Shown here one piece after another: positions 51,430 through 61,559 of a stretch of DNA of 64,000 nt. Below the pieces are notes generated by a model. That model was not told where the DNA came from. It saw only the letters and a list, made by a program, of their open reading frames with translations, and made no database searches. This DNA is from Druceiella hillmani (Eukaryota > Arthropoda > Insecta > Lepidoptera > Hepialidae). The stretch's first letter is position 1. Every line of letters starts with the position of its first letter. Location of the stretch: NCBI GenBank assembly GCA_039881145.1, contig JAYKKI010000007.1, positions 44,950,501-45,014,500 on the forward strand, written 5' to 3'. The translations under genes and the position numbers were made by a program.

Positions 51430-52940
51430 ATAATTTCTACGTATCCTTATAGAACAAAGTCATAACACAAATAAAATCTTATATCGTCACTAAAAGGATA
51501 CAATTAAAAAATACAAAACACGACTACATAAAAAAATTTAATTGAAAAATAAAAAACAAGGTGTCACATAGTTGCAATAGAAGGTGATAGGTTTAAATCA
51601 AATCAAAGGACCTATAATCGCTATAACATTTTTTTTTATAAACTTATGTTTCGGGTACCATATGTCATGACTGAAATTTGAGAGCCATTTACTAATTATG
51701 TCAATAATAACAAGTCAACTGTACCTCTTAGTCTTTTACTTTTCAGTTATATTTTTTCTTGGTTACTGCACATTTATTTCAATGAGAACGTAAACACGAC
51801 TTTATAGGTGAGTAATAGTTTATAAATTACTCTCCGATAGTGTCGTTTCTAGTAAAAGTTACTGATTGATGATTTAAGTGGGTCCTTATTTTTTTAACCG
51901 TTTACCGTGACCTAAGTCTAAATTTTTTGAAGTTGGGCTGTACACTAAAAGTCAGATAATTTAAAATTAATGTTTTCATCTGTCGACCCATATAAATACT
52001 TCCACCTTACACCTGCAACGAGAAATAGACTCGCTACTTAATGGAAATGAGATAATACAAAAAAAATGGTTCAAATAGAATGAAATGATGGTTAAAATAA
52101 CAATAATAGTAGGAAATTAACTAAATTACTAATTAAGAAATGCATTTAGCCTAACATTTGTTCCCGTTATTAAGGCCTAAGTAATCCCTGTGTTCAAAAT
52201 TTACTAAGTAGCTCCTGTGTACTGATTTATATTTTCTTCCATATTTTCAAACAGAAGACACATCGCCCAGCGATGGATTAAGTTTACTTGAGAATTTGTC
52301 AGTGCTGTCCATCTATTCAACCATCTAAAGCTTATATATAAGTATATCATCATGTAATTTGATTAAAAAAGTACTGATTTAACTTGGTACAATTTTAAAT
52401 AAATATAGTAAAAAACTATTTTTTTCCATATTATTATGAAAAAAAAACGAAAATATCAGTTTACAGAAAGTCAGTAAGCGTCAGTATCACCACCCAGTGA
52501 ATAATTAACGGATCCGCTATCGCCGAAACGATACCATATAACTTGGTATTGTTAAAAAGGAAATAGAGCCGAACGAAAGCCAATCACTACAGAATAATAT
52601 ATTGATATATGAATAATACGTGTCCTCAATCAAGTAAAACACAGAATATAAATAAATTTTGATGATTTTGTAATTATCAATGGTGATGATTTTTAATTAA
52701 CAGATTCAGACATTATTAATCAATTCTCAATATGACAGGTATAATGTCTAATAATATACAGCAAGTGATAAGCTACTGATTAAATATATTTCTTTAGTTA
52801 TTTCTTTTGACATAATTTTACTTGTTTTTCATTTAATTCGTCTCTGGTCCTGTTTAATTTTTAAGACAATTCAAATTATAATCCAATGATTTGGAGGAGA
52901 AGTTCGATCGTTCCGCACTTTGATACATTTAAGTGCTTTA
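51430..52940. other. Intergenic AT-rich stretch
   Basis: No gene, repeat array or transposon motif was recognised on either strand. Confidence 0.4.
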
Positions 52941-52944
52941 AACC

Positions 52945-53214
52945 ATTGAATATATTTGGTGTTAACTTTGTAGAAATTCATTATTCGCAATTAAATGAAA
53001 CTACTTGATGTAGTACTATTTCTACTTTCTTTAAGTTCTTTACCACGATCTAGGTTTCGTCGTATTACATCTTCAGGTGGGCTATTAGCAAAGATTGCTA
53101 ATAGCCCATCTTTACTAATAGCCCACCTGAAAATGTTGTAATACAACGAAACCTAGGTCGTGGTAAAGAACTTAAAGAAAGTAAAAATAATACTATATCA
53201 TGTAGTTTCATTTC
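52945..53214 (-). mobile_element. Foldback element, copy E (opposite orientation)
   Basis: The tail is on the left here (attgaatatatttggtg at 52945) and is followed by the two arms, which end tagtttcattt near 53214, so the copy lies in reverse orientation to A-D. The arms are well preserved (acctaggttt...aggtgggctattagcaaagat and mirror). The centre carries a partial duplication of the ttgctaatagccca word. It lies about 200 bp downstream of the 3' end of the Tyr-rich gene. Confidence 0.85.
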
Positions 53215-53376
53215 ATTTTGCTTTAAACCATTTAAAAAAATAAAGTATATAATTTAATTAATTAAAAATCAATACGAAAGAGGAAAGGTGACCTTAATAT
53301 TAAATGTTTGTTATCAAATATTAGAATGCTAAAGAAGTTTTAATAAAACAATATATACACTCAACTAATATATTAT

Positions 53377-53382
53377 TTTATT
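53377..53382 (-). terminator. polyA signal of the Tyr-rich secreted protein gene
   Basis: AATAAA on the minus strand, 27 nt past the stop codon at 53409-53411, which is a short but usual distance. Confidence 0.7.
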
Positions 53383-53408
53383 TAATGTTCTTTTCTGTGA
53401 TCGTATCA

Positions 53409-54001
53409 TCAGTAAAAGTATCTGTAATTAAAATATCCAGGGAAGAATTTCCCTACTCCATACGACCGGAAGTAAGGGTCTTGCCGGTAGAAATATTGTG
53501 GATTGTAAGCGCCATCTTGATAATACATTGGCTGCGACAGCGATAAGCTCACCATGCCGATGATGACCAAAGTCAAAACTAAAAATCAAATCAAAGATGG
53601 CTTACTAAGTTTATATCGCCAAAGCTTTTTGTTAGAACTATCGTACTTATCTAAAGAGAGCTATAACAAAAGGCCAAGTAAGTAGACAGCAACCATGAAA
53701 GTTACGATCAACTGTCATATAAAATATAATTATATGTAAAATGTACACTATAAAAAGACCATTTGTGACCAGAATGTCACAAAAGATTTTTTTGTGACAC
53801 AAGTTTTTTAAGATTAAATTTTTGGCCAGATTTAGTGTAAATTATATAATAATTTTCAGGGGAACGAATAATCACTCACCATCGGATGATGGACAGCTGT
53901 AAATACGACCGGTTATTCGTAATTCAATTCACGCTGCTTTTTTAATTGAATTTAATTTTATTTAGTAATATACAAATTGTTTACTTACTCAGGAACTTCA
54001 T
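53409..54001 (-). CDS. Secreted Tyr/Phe-rich protein, 60 residues, two exons
   Basis: The gene has two coding exons on the minus strand: 54001-53989 (13 nt) and 53578-53409 (170 nt). They are split by a 410-nt intron with gtaagt donor and tttttag acceptor (phase 1). The spliced frame gives 60 residues. The signal peptide is textbook (MKFLILTLVIIGMVSLSLS) with likely cleavage near residues 19-20. The mature part of about 41 residues has 11 Tyr and 6 Phe, no Cys, and begins QPMYYQDG. A four-residue first exon splitting the signal peptide is the usual plan of insect cuticular and other small secreted protein genes. A TATA box lies 75 nt upstream and AATAAA lies 27 nt past the stop. I infer an extracellular, possibly cuticular or gland-secreted structural role; no known family was recognised. 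Confidence 0.8.
53579..53988 (-). other. Intron of the Tyr-rich gene
   Basis: It begins gtaagtaaac and ends gatttgatttttag on the minus strand, 410 nt long and AT-rich. The splice joins A|TT to form Ile5 and keeps the hydrophobic signal-peptide core in frame. No repeat was recognised within it. Confidence 0.75.
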
Positions 54002-54070
54002 TTTAGCTTTTCATGAAGAATTAGCGAAAGATGCTCGATTACTTCTGCAGTTTCCTCTCGTGCAGCCGCG

Positions 54071-54076
54071 TTTATA
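54071..54076 (-). promoter_or_regulatory. TATA box of the Tyr-rich gene
   Basis: TATAAA on the minus strand within aaaatataaacgcgg, 75 nt upstream of the start codon. Transcription would start near 54046, giving a 5' UTR of about 45 nt. The presumed start region (ctgcagaag) is only a weak initiator match. Confidence 0.55.
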
Positions 54077-54504
54077 TTTTAAATTTGATTAGAAACATGT
54101 TTGACAAGCAACGCGTAACGCTGATTCGTTACGAGTTTTTCCACTATGTTATTGATTATGTTAATATTTGCAAAAACTAGGTCATATAATCAATTTCAAA
54201 ATTATATTCTCATGTAATGGAAATCGGCTACTGACGAAACGCATTATTTATACGCATAGACGAAATTGTTCATCGTAACCGTAAATTGAATTTTGTTATT
54301 GGAATTCAAGTTGTACCGTATTCGAAGTGGAATTAATTTATTAACTACTGTTAGTTAGTCAACTGCTTTTTGTTCAAATGTGTTTAAGTGTTTTTTTTTT
54401 AAATTGAAATAAAAATTGCTTTTTATAACCGATGTGGTTTAAGTAAAGAAAAAATATCAACGTGCAAGTTAAATAAAGAAAACTTATTAAGTATTAGAAT
54501 TAAA

Positions 54505-54640
54505 ATCAAATCAATAGTCTGTCCCCGTCCATTGCTGGCCTCTCCCTGTAGAAGTAATCCATAATCGTCGCGCTGGACAAATGGCTTGGTAATCGCAATA
54601 CGTAGCTTCTTGCACTAGTGGATCTGCTATTCGTTACTTG
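54505..54640 (-). mobile_element. Possible RTE-like repeat tail
   Basis: The GC-richer block gtccattgctggcctctccctgtagaag, followed by cgcgctggacaaatggcttgg, resembles 3'-UTR repeats of insect RTE elements. Only about 120 bp is recognisable. The call is from general resemblance, not alignment. Confidence 0.3.
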
Positions 54641-54644
54641 TCTC

Positions 54645-57600
54645 TGACATTTTTCTCACGCGATAACCCCAGACCGCGCGTGCATCTCACCATAAAAAAC
54701 CGTAAGTCTATAATCAATATAGCACAGCACGTCGAGAACAAGATTATTCATGATAAACATAAACACAAACATTATTACACTTCAGTTTTCAAATCAAACG
54801 TACCAATTAGTCGTACGTCCATTGTAACTATAGAACCACGAACTACATTAATTAGCCAGCAGGATCAAAGGTTCCTCTTTAAATAAATACTACCGAATTA
54901 ACCCTAATGGGTTAACACCGGAAGATAATGGGAAATGAATGGAAAATATTTCTCTAGAGCGCTGAAAATACCGCAAATTTCGCTGTTTGTTTTTACCGCG
55001 CAGTTTTCGTGAGTTTAATACGGCAGAGTTTCATCTATTATTTACACTCAATACGTTAAGTGTTGTGTCGTGGCCGAGTGAATATCTATTTTAAAAAGTT
55101 ACTGGGAAAACTTAGAATTATATTAAACGAATGATACAATTAAGGTACTATGGCAGGTCAACGATAACAAATTTATCTTAAAATAATATTCTTTAACGAG
55201 TTTATCCGTTTGCTATATCGATTCGTTTAACGTTAGAAAATACAATTAAATTTTACAAAAGATGAAAATCCTGATGTAATTATATTCTTTTATTTGTTAC
55301 CCTTTAAATAACTCAAGTTGGATATTATTGTATTGGACTCTTCTCCTGTATTAAAATCATTAAACTGATTTCAGTATATTTTTTTATATAAAGTAAATAT
55401 TTTTTTAATTGTATTTATATATTATAATTATTTTCTTAAACAGCTAATGGCTGACGCAATGCCACAAATATTCAAAAATTAACCCTATTGGGCTAATTTT
55501 TATTAACCCTTTTAAAATTAATCCTTCGTTGCAATGACTTTAAGTTATTAGATAATAAATTTATACTCAATTTTAACCAGGAGTAATACTGGTGTTATTT
55601 CAATAAGGATGCACAAAATTTCTATGGAATTATTTATATTGATTAATATAATTTTTTTACCTCGTAAATATATTATCTGGTACATCTTTCCAGGGTTTAA
55701 AAATATCGTGAATATCCCAAAAAAGACTTTGAGATTCAGAATCTTTGATACGGTTTTCCGGTCAACTTTAAATTAATTTCCGGTAATGTTATTTTTTCAT
55801 AATTTTATAGTAGAAGGGGAAAATATTTTCGTAGACGGTTTGGACAACATCTCTGGAACGACAGTTATGTAAAGTTCTTCAAAATTGTTTTTTGAAGAAT
55901 TTGTTCGCATGAATACCCTCCAGAAATTTTTGAAAGCAAACGTTGTATGGAATTTTCATGAAAAATTCGTTACGACTACTGATAACTCTAAAATTTCTGT
56001 TTTAATATTTTTTCGTGCCCTTCTTAAATATATGCGGATTATTAAATTTTTTCTTTGTGTCAAATTTAATGTCTCTATGCAAACCGTTACTGAGAAAAAC
56101 TATATGAATATTTTCAACAATAACTTTCTCTTTCTATTCATAAAATACATTTGAAATTTAAAATAAAATATTATTTTATTTGTTCTATCTAAAATTTCCA
56201 TGTGAACATTTCAGTGCGACAACAATTGAAATATATGCGGATCTCTATCATCCTGCCAAATTTCTCAGAACAATTAATGGAAAGGCAGGTTTTCCATTAA
56301 TTTTTCGGAATATTAATTGAGATCACAAATAGATGGATGAATTAGATTATAGGGGGGTACGCAGAATGAGGTTGTTTTCTAGAACGCTAGAGCAAGATAG
56401 CAATAGTAAGATTGCAATATTTAGTTGTTCTTATCGCACTTATGGATTAGAATTATATCACGTCATCTTCCACGAAGAATGGATTAATTCGCTTTGCTTA
56501 TTGTCCTTACAATGATGCTATCCCATTCGCACCTATATCGTACGCGCTCACCTATAAATGAACTTAGGTAGGTTCATAATTACAATTAGAATTTTAGAGG
56601 GGGGCAAATAAAACACAAACATTTTTACTTCATATGAAATATCCATTAAATGAGAATGTTACAAATATTTTTTTCGTTAAAATATTTTAAAAAGAGTGAC
56701 TGATTTAGCGTAAAGAATGATAAAAGAAGCCAGGAAACCTGTTTCTAGAATTTTTGTCTATCCGTATATTAATTGTTCGTCAGTTACGCGAAATCTACTG
56801 GATGGATTTTGACGAAATTTAGTATGGTAATGATTTATACCCAAGAGAGAAAAAAACTATTCTTATAACTTTTCTTCTTCCGAATTTCAGGCGAACGATG
56901 TCGTAGGTACAGCGAATGATAAATATTTGTCCTATTATTTGAAAATAAGTTGAAGCTAAATTAAAAAATAAATTAACCACACTTTTCATCTCGAGATGAA
57001 AAGATTTCTCAATCGTTATATATATAACTTCTTATTTCTCAATCGTTATATATATATCATTATATATAACGCCAGAACTGCTCTCGAGCCTATTCTTCGG
57101 AGAATTGTACATTCATTATGTCAATAACCTTCCGGTGTCATGATTTGTTTCGTTTTATACTGCTGGTCGAGATTTTGACATTTTATTTTGCTAGATTGAT
57201 AACTTCAGGAGGGGAATTGTGGAGTTTCGTGTGGTTTGTGATGTGTTGTTCCTTCGATGACTCCTCTGTACAATTGCTTTACATACGTGGTATACAACCA
57301 ACTTCCTCATAGTTTTGGTTTTCATTTTTCCGTATTAATTAAATTGGTCAACGCTTTTTGTGTTTATTTTACACTTTTCGTATTAGAGTTTTAGTTTGTA
57401 AACTTCAAATTATGTTCCCATGTGTGTTAAATATTTTTAAATCGTCTCTTAAAACCCTTTCACGTGACACCTGTCGTGATTTTTTAATGTTTTTTTTTTC
57501 ATTCAGATCAAAATGGCGTCTAGCAGATGTCATTTTAATTTTCCGCGACAGAATATAAAAATGTTACGTGTATAACCGAAACAAATTCAACGATACCTCA

Positions 57601-57730
57601 TTGCTTGAGATCCGTGACAAACCTAAACCTCTACAAGAAAACAGACACGGACACATAGATACAAACCAAAGACTGCTTAAATCATAAGCCTCCTTTTGGC
57701 ATCGCCGTAGTCGAGTAATAAACTGTTCAT
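54645..57730. other. Intergenic stretch
   Basis: No convincing gene was found. A GC-richer patch at 54960-55085 has no coding signal. The region 56785-56850 (gatggattttgacgaaatttagtatgg) looks like a LINE 3'-UTR scrap. A duplicated aatcgttatatatata word lies at 57011-57052. Confidence 0.4.
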
Positions 57731-57739
57731 TATATGAGA

Positions 57740-58300
57740 ATTTCTTTATGATATATACCATCTATCTTCTTCTTCATCTACTTTCTGCTGCATAGATGTA
57801 GGTCTCCTTCAATCTATACCACTCTTCCCTATCTTGTGCTTTCTCTAAACATTTTACTCCAGCTGTTCTTCTGATGTCATCACACCAACGCATATTTGGC
57901 CTTCCTTGTGGTCGTTTTTCGCCCTTTGGTCTCCATTCAACGGGCGCTTTGCAACACGAGTCCTACTTTCTGGGGAAGTGGCCAACCTATTGTCATTTAA
58001 GCTTCGCAGCACGTATTATGACGTTCGCAACCCTTCTCTTCTCTCTAAGCCACTCGTCCCTCTTTCGGCCTCTCGACATGATCCCTACCAGCTTCTTTTC
58101 AATTGCTCTCAGAGCTACACAGAGCTTGCTGAGGATTTTTTTGTAATCACCCAGGTTTCAGCTCCATAAGTACGTACTGGTAGGATACCTGGTAATGTGT
58201 GCGAGCTTTCTGTTCAGCCGTAATTGTTAATTTGAAGTCGAATTCAATTTTGGAGTATGCTGCCCGTGCTAGACGACCCACGTCATGTCATACCATCTAT
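57740..58300 (-). pseudogene. RTE-like LINE ORF 3' end
   Basis: On the minus strand, in shifting frames, the block encodes the C-terminal region of an RTE-type reverse transcriptase ORF. Visible are an LCVALRAIEKKLVGIM-like block (about 58130-58085) and a GHFPR-like block (about 57990). Next is a RPQGRPNMRWCDDIRRTAG block (about 57915-57860). The closing KAQDREEWYRL-x-ETYIYAAE block follows (about 57840-57780). This part lies after the RT palm and is highly conserved in insect RTE/BovB-like elements. Frameshifts and a stop break it. The 90- and 87-codon plus-strand frames across it are shadows. Confidence 0.7.
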
Positions 58301-58382
58301 AGCTACAACTATTATCCTGAAACAAAGTGTTAGCTCCAATAAGCTATGAAAATACAATAAATTCATAATTTTCATGTCGTTT

Positions 58383-58450
58383 CGACCGCACAACTCATCC
58401 TCTTTGCAGACGATATAGGAAGCAAAACTTTTATCTCAAAGCTATAGGAT
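58383..58450 (+). pseudogene. RT catalytic-box scrap
   Basis: The plus strand encodes TAQLILFADDIGSKTF followed by a stop within a few codons. The [Y/F]-ADD box with hydrophobic residues before it is the RT palm motif of LINEs. It is in opposite orientation to the adjacent RTE fragment, so it belongs to a different insertion. Confidence 0.5.
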
Positions 58451-58469
58451 AACTCTTCGAAGTAACTCT

Positions 58470-60340
58470 ATTCTATAAGTACCCGAGGCTTAAATAAATA
58501 AATTAAATATACAAATAACTCGAATACAAATTTGCGATAACGCTGATCTTCACAGTTAGAGCTTACTCCATTCGAGGTATCTTCTATATCAGCTTAAAAA
58601 TAAAAGTATCCAAAATGCATTTGCAAACAATTTCCAGTAAGCAAAGTACACTTATAATATGATGTCAAAACCAACGAATGCAAATACGCCCTATAAGGTG
58701 ATTTCATCCGCAAACATCGTAATTATATCCGAGCGTTTGTTGAATGGGAGTAATTAAGGAAGAGAAATTAGCTGCTTGGAAATAAGGAACGTTTGGGACG
58801 GATATTACGTGCCCACGGTGCGGGAGGAAAATTAGTTTTAGGCTGACGTATGACGTTGATTACATCTTTTAAGGTACTTCTTCTTCTTCGAAATAAAAGG
58901 AGATGATATGTTCTGCTACAGATGCTTTGCTACGTTTGACAGATGCTTTGGTCCCGTTTTATTTCATTTATGCAATTAAAAAATACGAGGTACTAGATCT
59001 TTTAATAAAAATATTAAATAATTTCGTGAAAATTTGTTTGATAGTACTATTTCTTATCTCTACAAAGATTAAAATGTTAAGAATAATTTAAAACAGGATA
59101 GAAAGAATTTTTCAATTCAATTTTAGATATAGAATATATTTGGTACCTATATTTTGCAATGAAGGATACGAAGCCACAGAACTGTGATGTCGACAGTTTT
59201 TAAACTATTTACATTTTGCTACGACATCCAAGATTGTCAGCGAAATTTAGTATTCCATTTTAATTCTAATGGCAACCTTTCGTTACACAATTATGAATTG
59301 TGTCTTCTTAAAGCATAAACTAAAAAAAAAGCACTAAAATTGATGGCTCGAATTAAAAACACATCGAATGTTAAAATTAGTCTAAAAATAATCTTCTCCA
59401 GTTTTGTTTGGTTTATTCAATATCGTTTGTTTGACTTTTACATTCTAAAAATTATGAATAAATAAAATAAAGAATATTAATAAGATAACAATAACTAGGA
59501 TAAAATGTTATACTACATTCATATCTCAATAACTAGGATAAAATGTTATACTACATTCAACAGAATGGCTTGAGAAAGTTTACATAGTACTGTTAACTCA
59601 AAAACAGCTATATTTAGTTTTACTAGCATCTAGCTGAGCATCGAAATGGAAACCTGCATTATGCCATACTTTAATGAACAATAATTTGTAATTACCGCAA
59701 ATAGAATCTGTATTTCTTTTTAGCAATGCCCTTGGCAGAATTTATATGGATTTAATGGATGATCTGTATCAGATTATTGGAAATTATGATAAACATCTGC
59801 TGACCAGTATCCAAGGCATCCTGATACTCAAGAAGTCGACAAAAATATAGAAGCGATACTTAATCACCGACTTCATCTATTTATATACTGTCTTTTATTA
59901 GAGTGCTATGAAGTGGAGGAAGACACAGTGTGTTTATTTATCACAGACACAGTGTGTTTGCATCTTTGTTTCTTGCATTTTGTATCTTCTAGAAGAACTA
60001 GCTTTTGGGTTATAAATGTGAACTATTTCATGAAAATCTTTCCATCTGCTTAGGCGTAAGCGCGTAACAAACATCCAAACACACTTTTTGTGATATTATT
60101 ATGCCCTGCGAACAAAACAAGGGTAATTATATTTTCATTCGCTATACTAATTATACAGTTGTTACACTATTTTCAAATTGGTATGGCAAGCCGATTTTTA
60201 GGGGTTCCTGAGTTCTGGCTCCTCGTTCTCACGACTAGATCTATTTCTACTTTAACACGAAGCCATATCCTGCAAAGCGTTATCAAAGCGATTGGACGCA
60301 GTGTTTCGAGTTTCTTTTACACAGAGTTTTCTTTATAATA
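58470..60340. other. Intergenic stretch with small duplications
   Basis: No gene was recognised. A 38-bp direct duplication (caataactaggataaaatg...) starts at 59489 and 59527. The word cacagtgtgttt repeats near 59924 and 59945. A LINE-tail-like aacaaacatccaaacacac lies at about 60066-60084. Confidence 0.5.
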
Positions 60341-60349
60341 AGGAAATAG

Positions 60350-60765
60350 TTAAAAATAATTATGGTTGAAAAACCTCTATCAGGTATGAGTAAAATTCGT
60401 ACTACGAGAGTTTCGTTAACGTACTAAATAAACATTTAGAGGTTCATATAAACATTTAGAGGTACATAGTATTTCTATTAAACTATTTAGGAATTTAAAT
60501 TTTTCGCAACTTAAACATATTGCAGTACTTAAAAATAATTATGATTGAAAAACATCTATCAGGTATGAGTAAAACTCGTACTACGAGAGTTTCGTTAACG
60601 TACTAAATAAACATTTAGAGGTTCATATAAACATTTAGAGGTTTACTATTAGGAGTAACGTACTAAATAAACATTTAGAGGTTCATATAAACATTTAGAG
60701 GTTTACTTTAGAGGTTTACTATTAGGGTTTCCTATTTTTATTAGGAGAACTTAAACATATTGCCT
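60350..60765. repeat. ~179-bp direct duplication with nested repeats
   Basis: The word ttaaaaataattatg(g/a)ttgaaaaac begins at 60350 and 60529. Each copy contains acgagagtttcgttaacgta and the word aaacatttagaggtt(c/t)a twice. The second copy carries an extra duplication of the cgtactaaataaacatttag part, so aacatttagaggt occurs at least six times. Confidence 0.85.
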
Positions 60766-60950
60766 ACCATATTTCACAGCTTAAAAACATAGTGCTTATT
60801 TCAAAAATTATAAGATCTGGGATACTCGATATACCTTCTGGTCACGTTTTACCAACCCTGCTTTTTTCATAACTTCTGATTCAGTACTTTCAGAAATACG
60901 AATGGGGAGTGCTCTATTTTGTCCTATTTTTTAAAACATCTTTTTAAATA

Positions 60951-61004
60951 TTTAATTATATTTGGTGTTAATTTTGTTGAAAATCATTATTCACAATTAA
61001 ATAT
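60951..61004 (-). mobile_element. Foldback element fragment F (tail only)
   Basis: The segment ttaattatatttggtgttaa...ttgttgaaaatcattattcacaattaaat matches the tail of copy E in the same orientation plus the first dozen bases of the arm, then breaks off. It is a truncated sixth member of the family. Confidence 0.7.
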
Positions 61005-61224
61005 CTTTTTAAACAAGTGATTCAAAATTATGAAAAAAATATTTTTCATGCAATCTATTATTCATACAGGTATTCTGGTTATCAAACTGTATGGACAATT
61101 TTAAGAAACAATGTAAACATTTTTAACAGTTTCTGAAAAAATCTCTGTCAAAGTTGCGATGTAAAGCAAAACATTTACGTATTTAACACAAAAACACGCT
61201 ATGTATATTTATGTGCGTGTGTAT

Positions 61225-61298
61225 TTATATATATATATATATATATATATAATGCAAGGTATGTATGTATGTATGTATATATATATATATATATATAT
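61225..61298. repeat. (TA)n and (GTAT)n microsatellites
   Basis: A (TA)n run at about 61225-61250, then (gtat)n at 61261-61276, then another (TA)n. They abut the left arm of the next foldback. Confidence 0.95.
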
Positions 61299-61301
61299 TT
61301 A

Positions 61302-61555
61302 AAGTAATATTTTTGGCAGCTATACAATGTGAAATAAACTCATCGTTTCAACATTTTGATGAGTAAACAAACTTTTCCATTTTCTGTACTGTTCTTGAAA
61401 TGCCAGATCTATTGCAAAGCCAATAAATTATACGTCATTTTTGCAATAGATCCGGCATTTCAAGAACAGTACAGGAAATAGAGCCTTATTTACTCATGAA
61501 GATGTTGAAACGATGAGTTTATTTTACAGTGTATAGCTGCTAAAAATATTACTTT
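61302..61555. mobile_element. Second foldback element, ~116-bp arms
   Basis: The arms 61302-61418 and 61440-61555 are reverse complements with about 10-15 percent differences around a loop of about 21 bp. Shared blocks are agtaatattttt(g/a)gcagctatac, aaataaactcatcgtttcaa and tgtactgttcttgaaatgcc, then atctattgcaaa. The sequence is unrelated to the foldback family at 14.5 kb. It is a single copy in this window and probably a MITE. Confidence 0.85.
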
Positions 61556-61559
61556 CTGC

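Noticed and set aside
57874..58169. Two overlapping plus-strand frames of 87-90 codons
   Set aside because: They are antisense shadows of the RTE-like LINE fragment on the minus strand.
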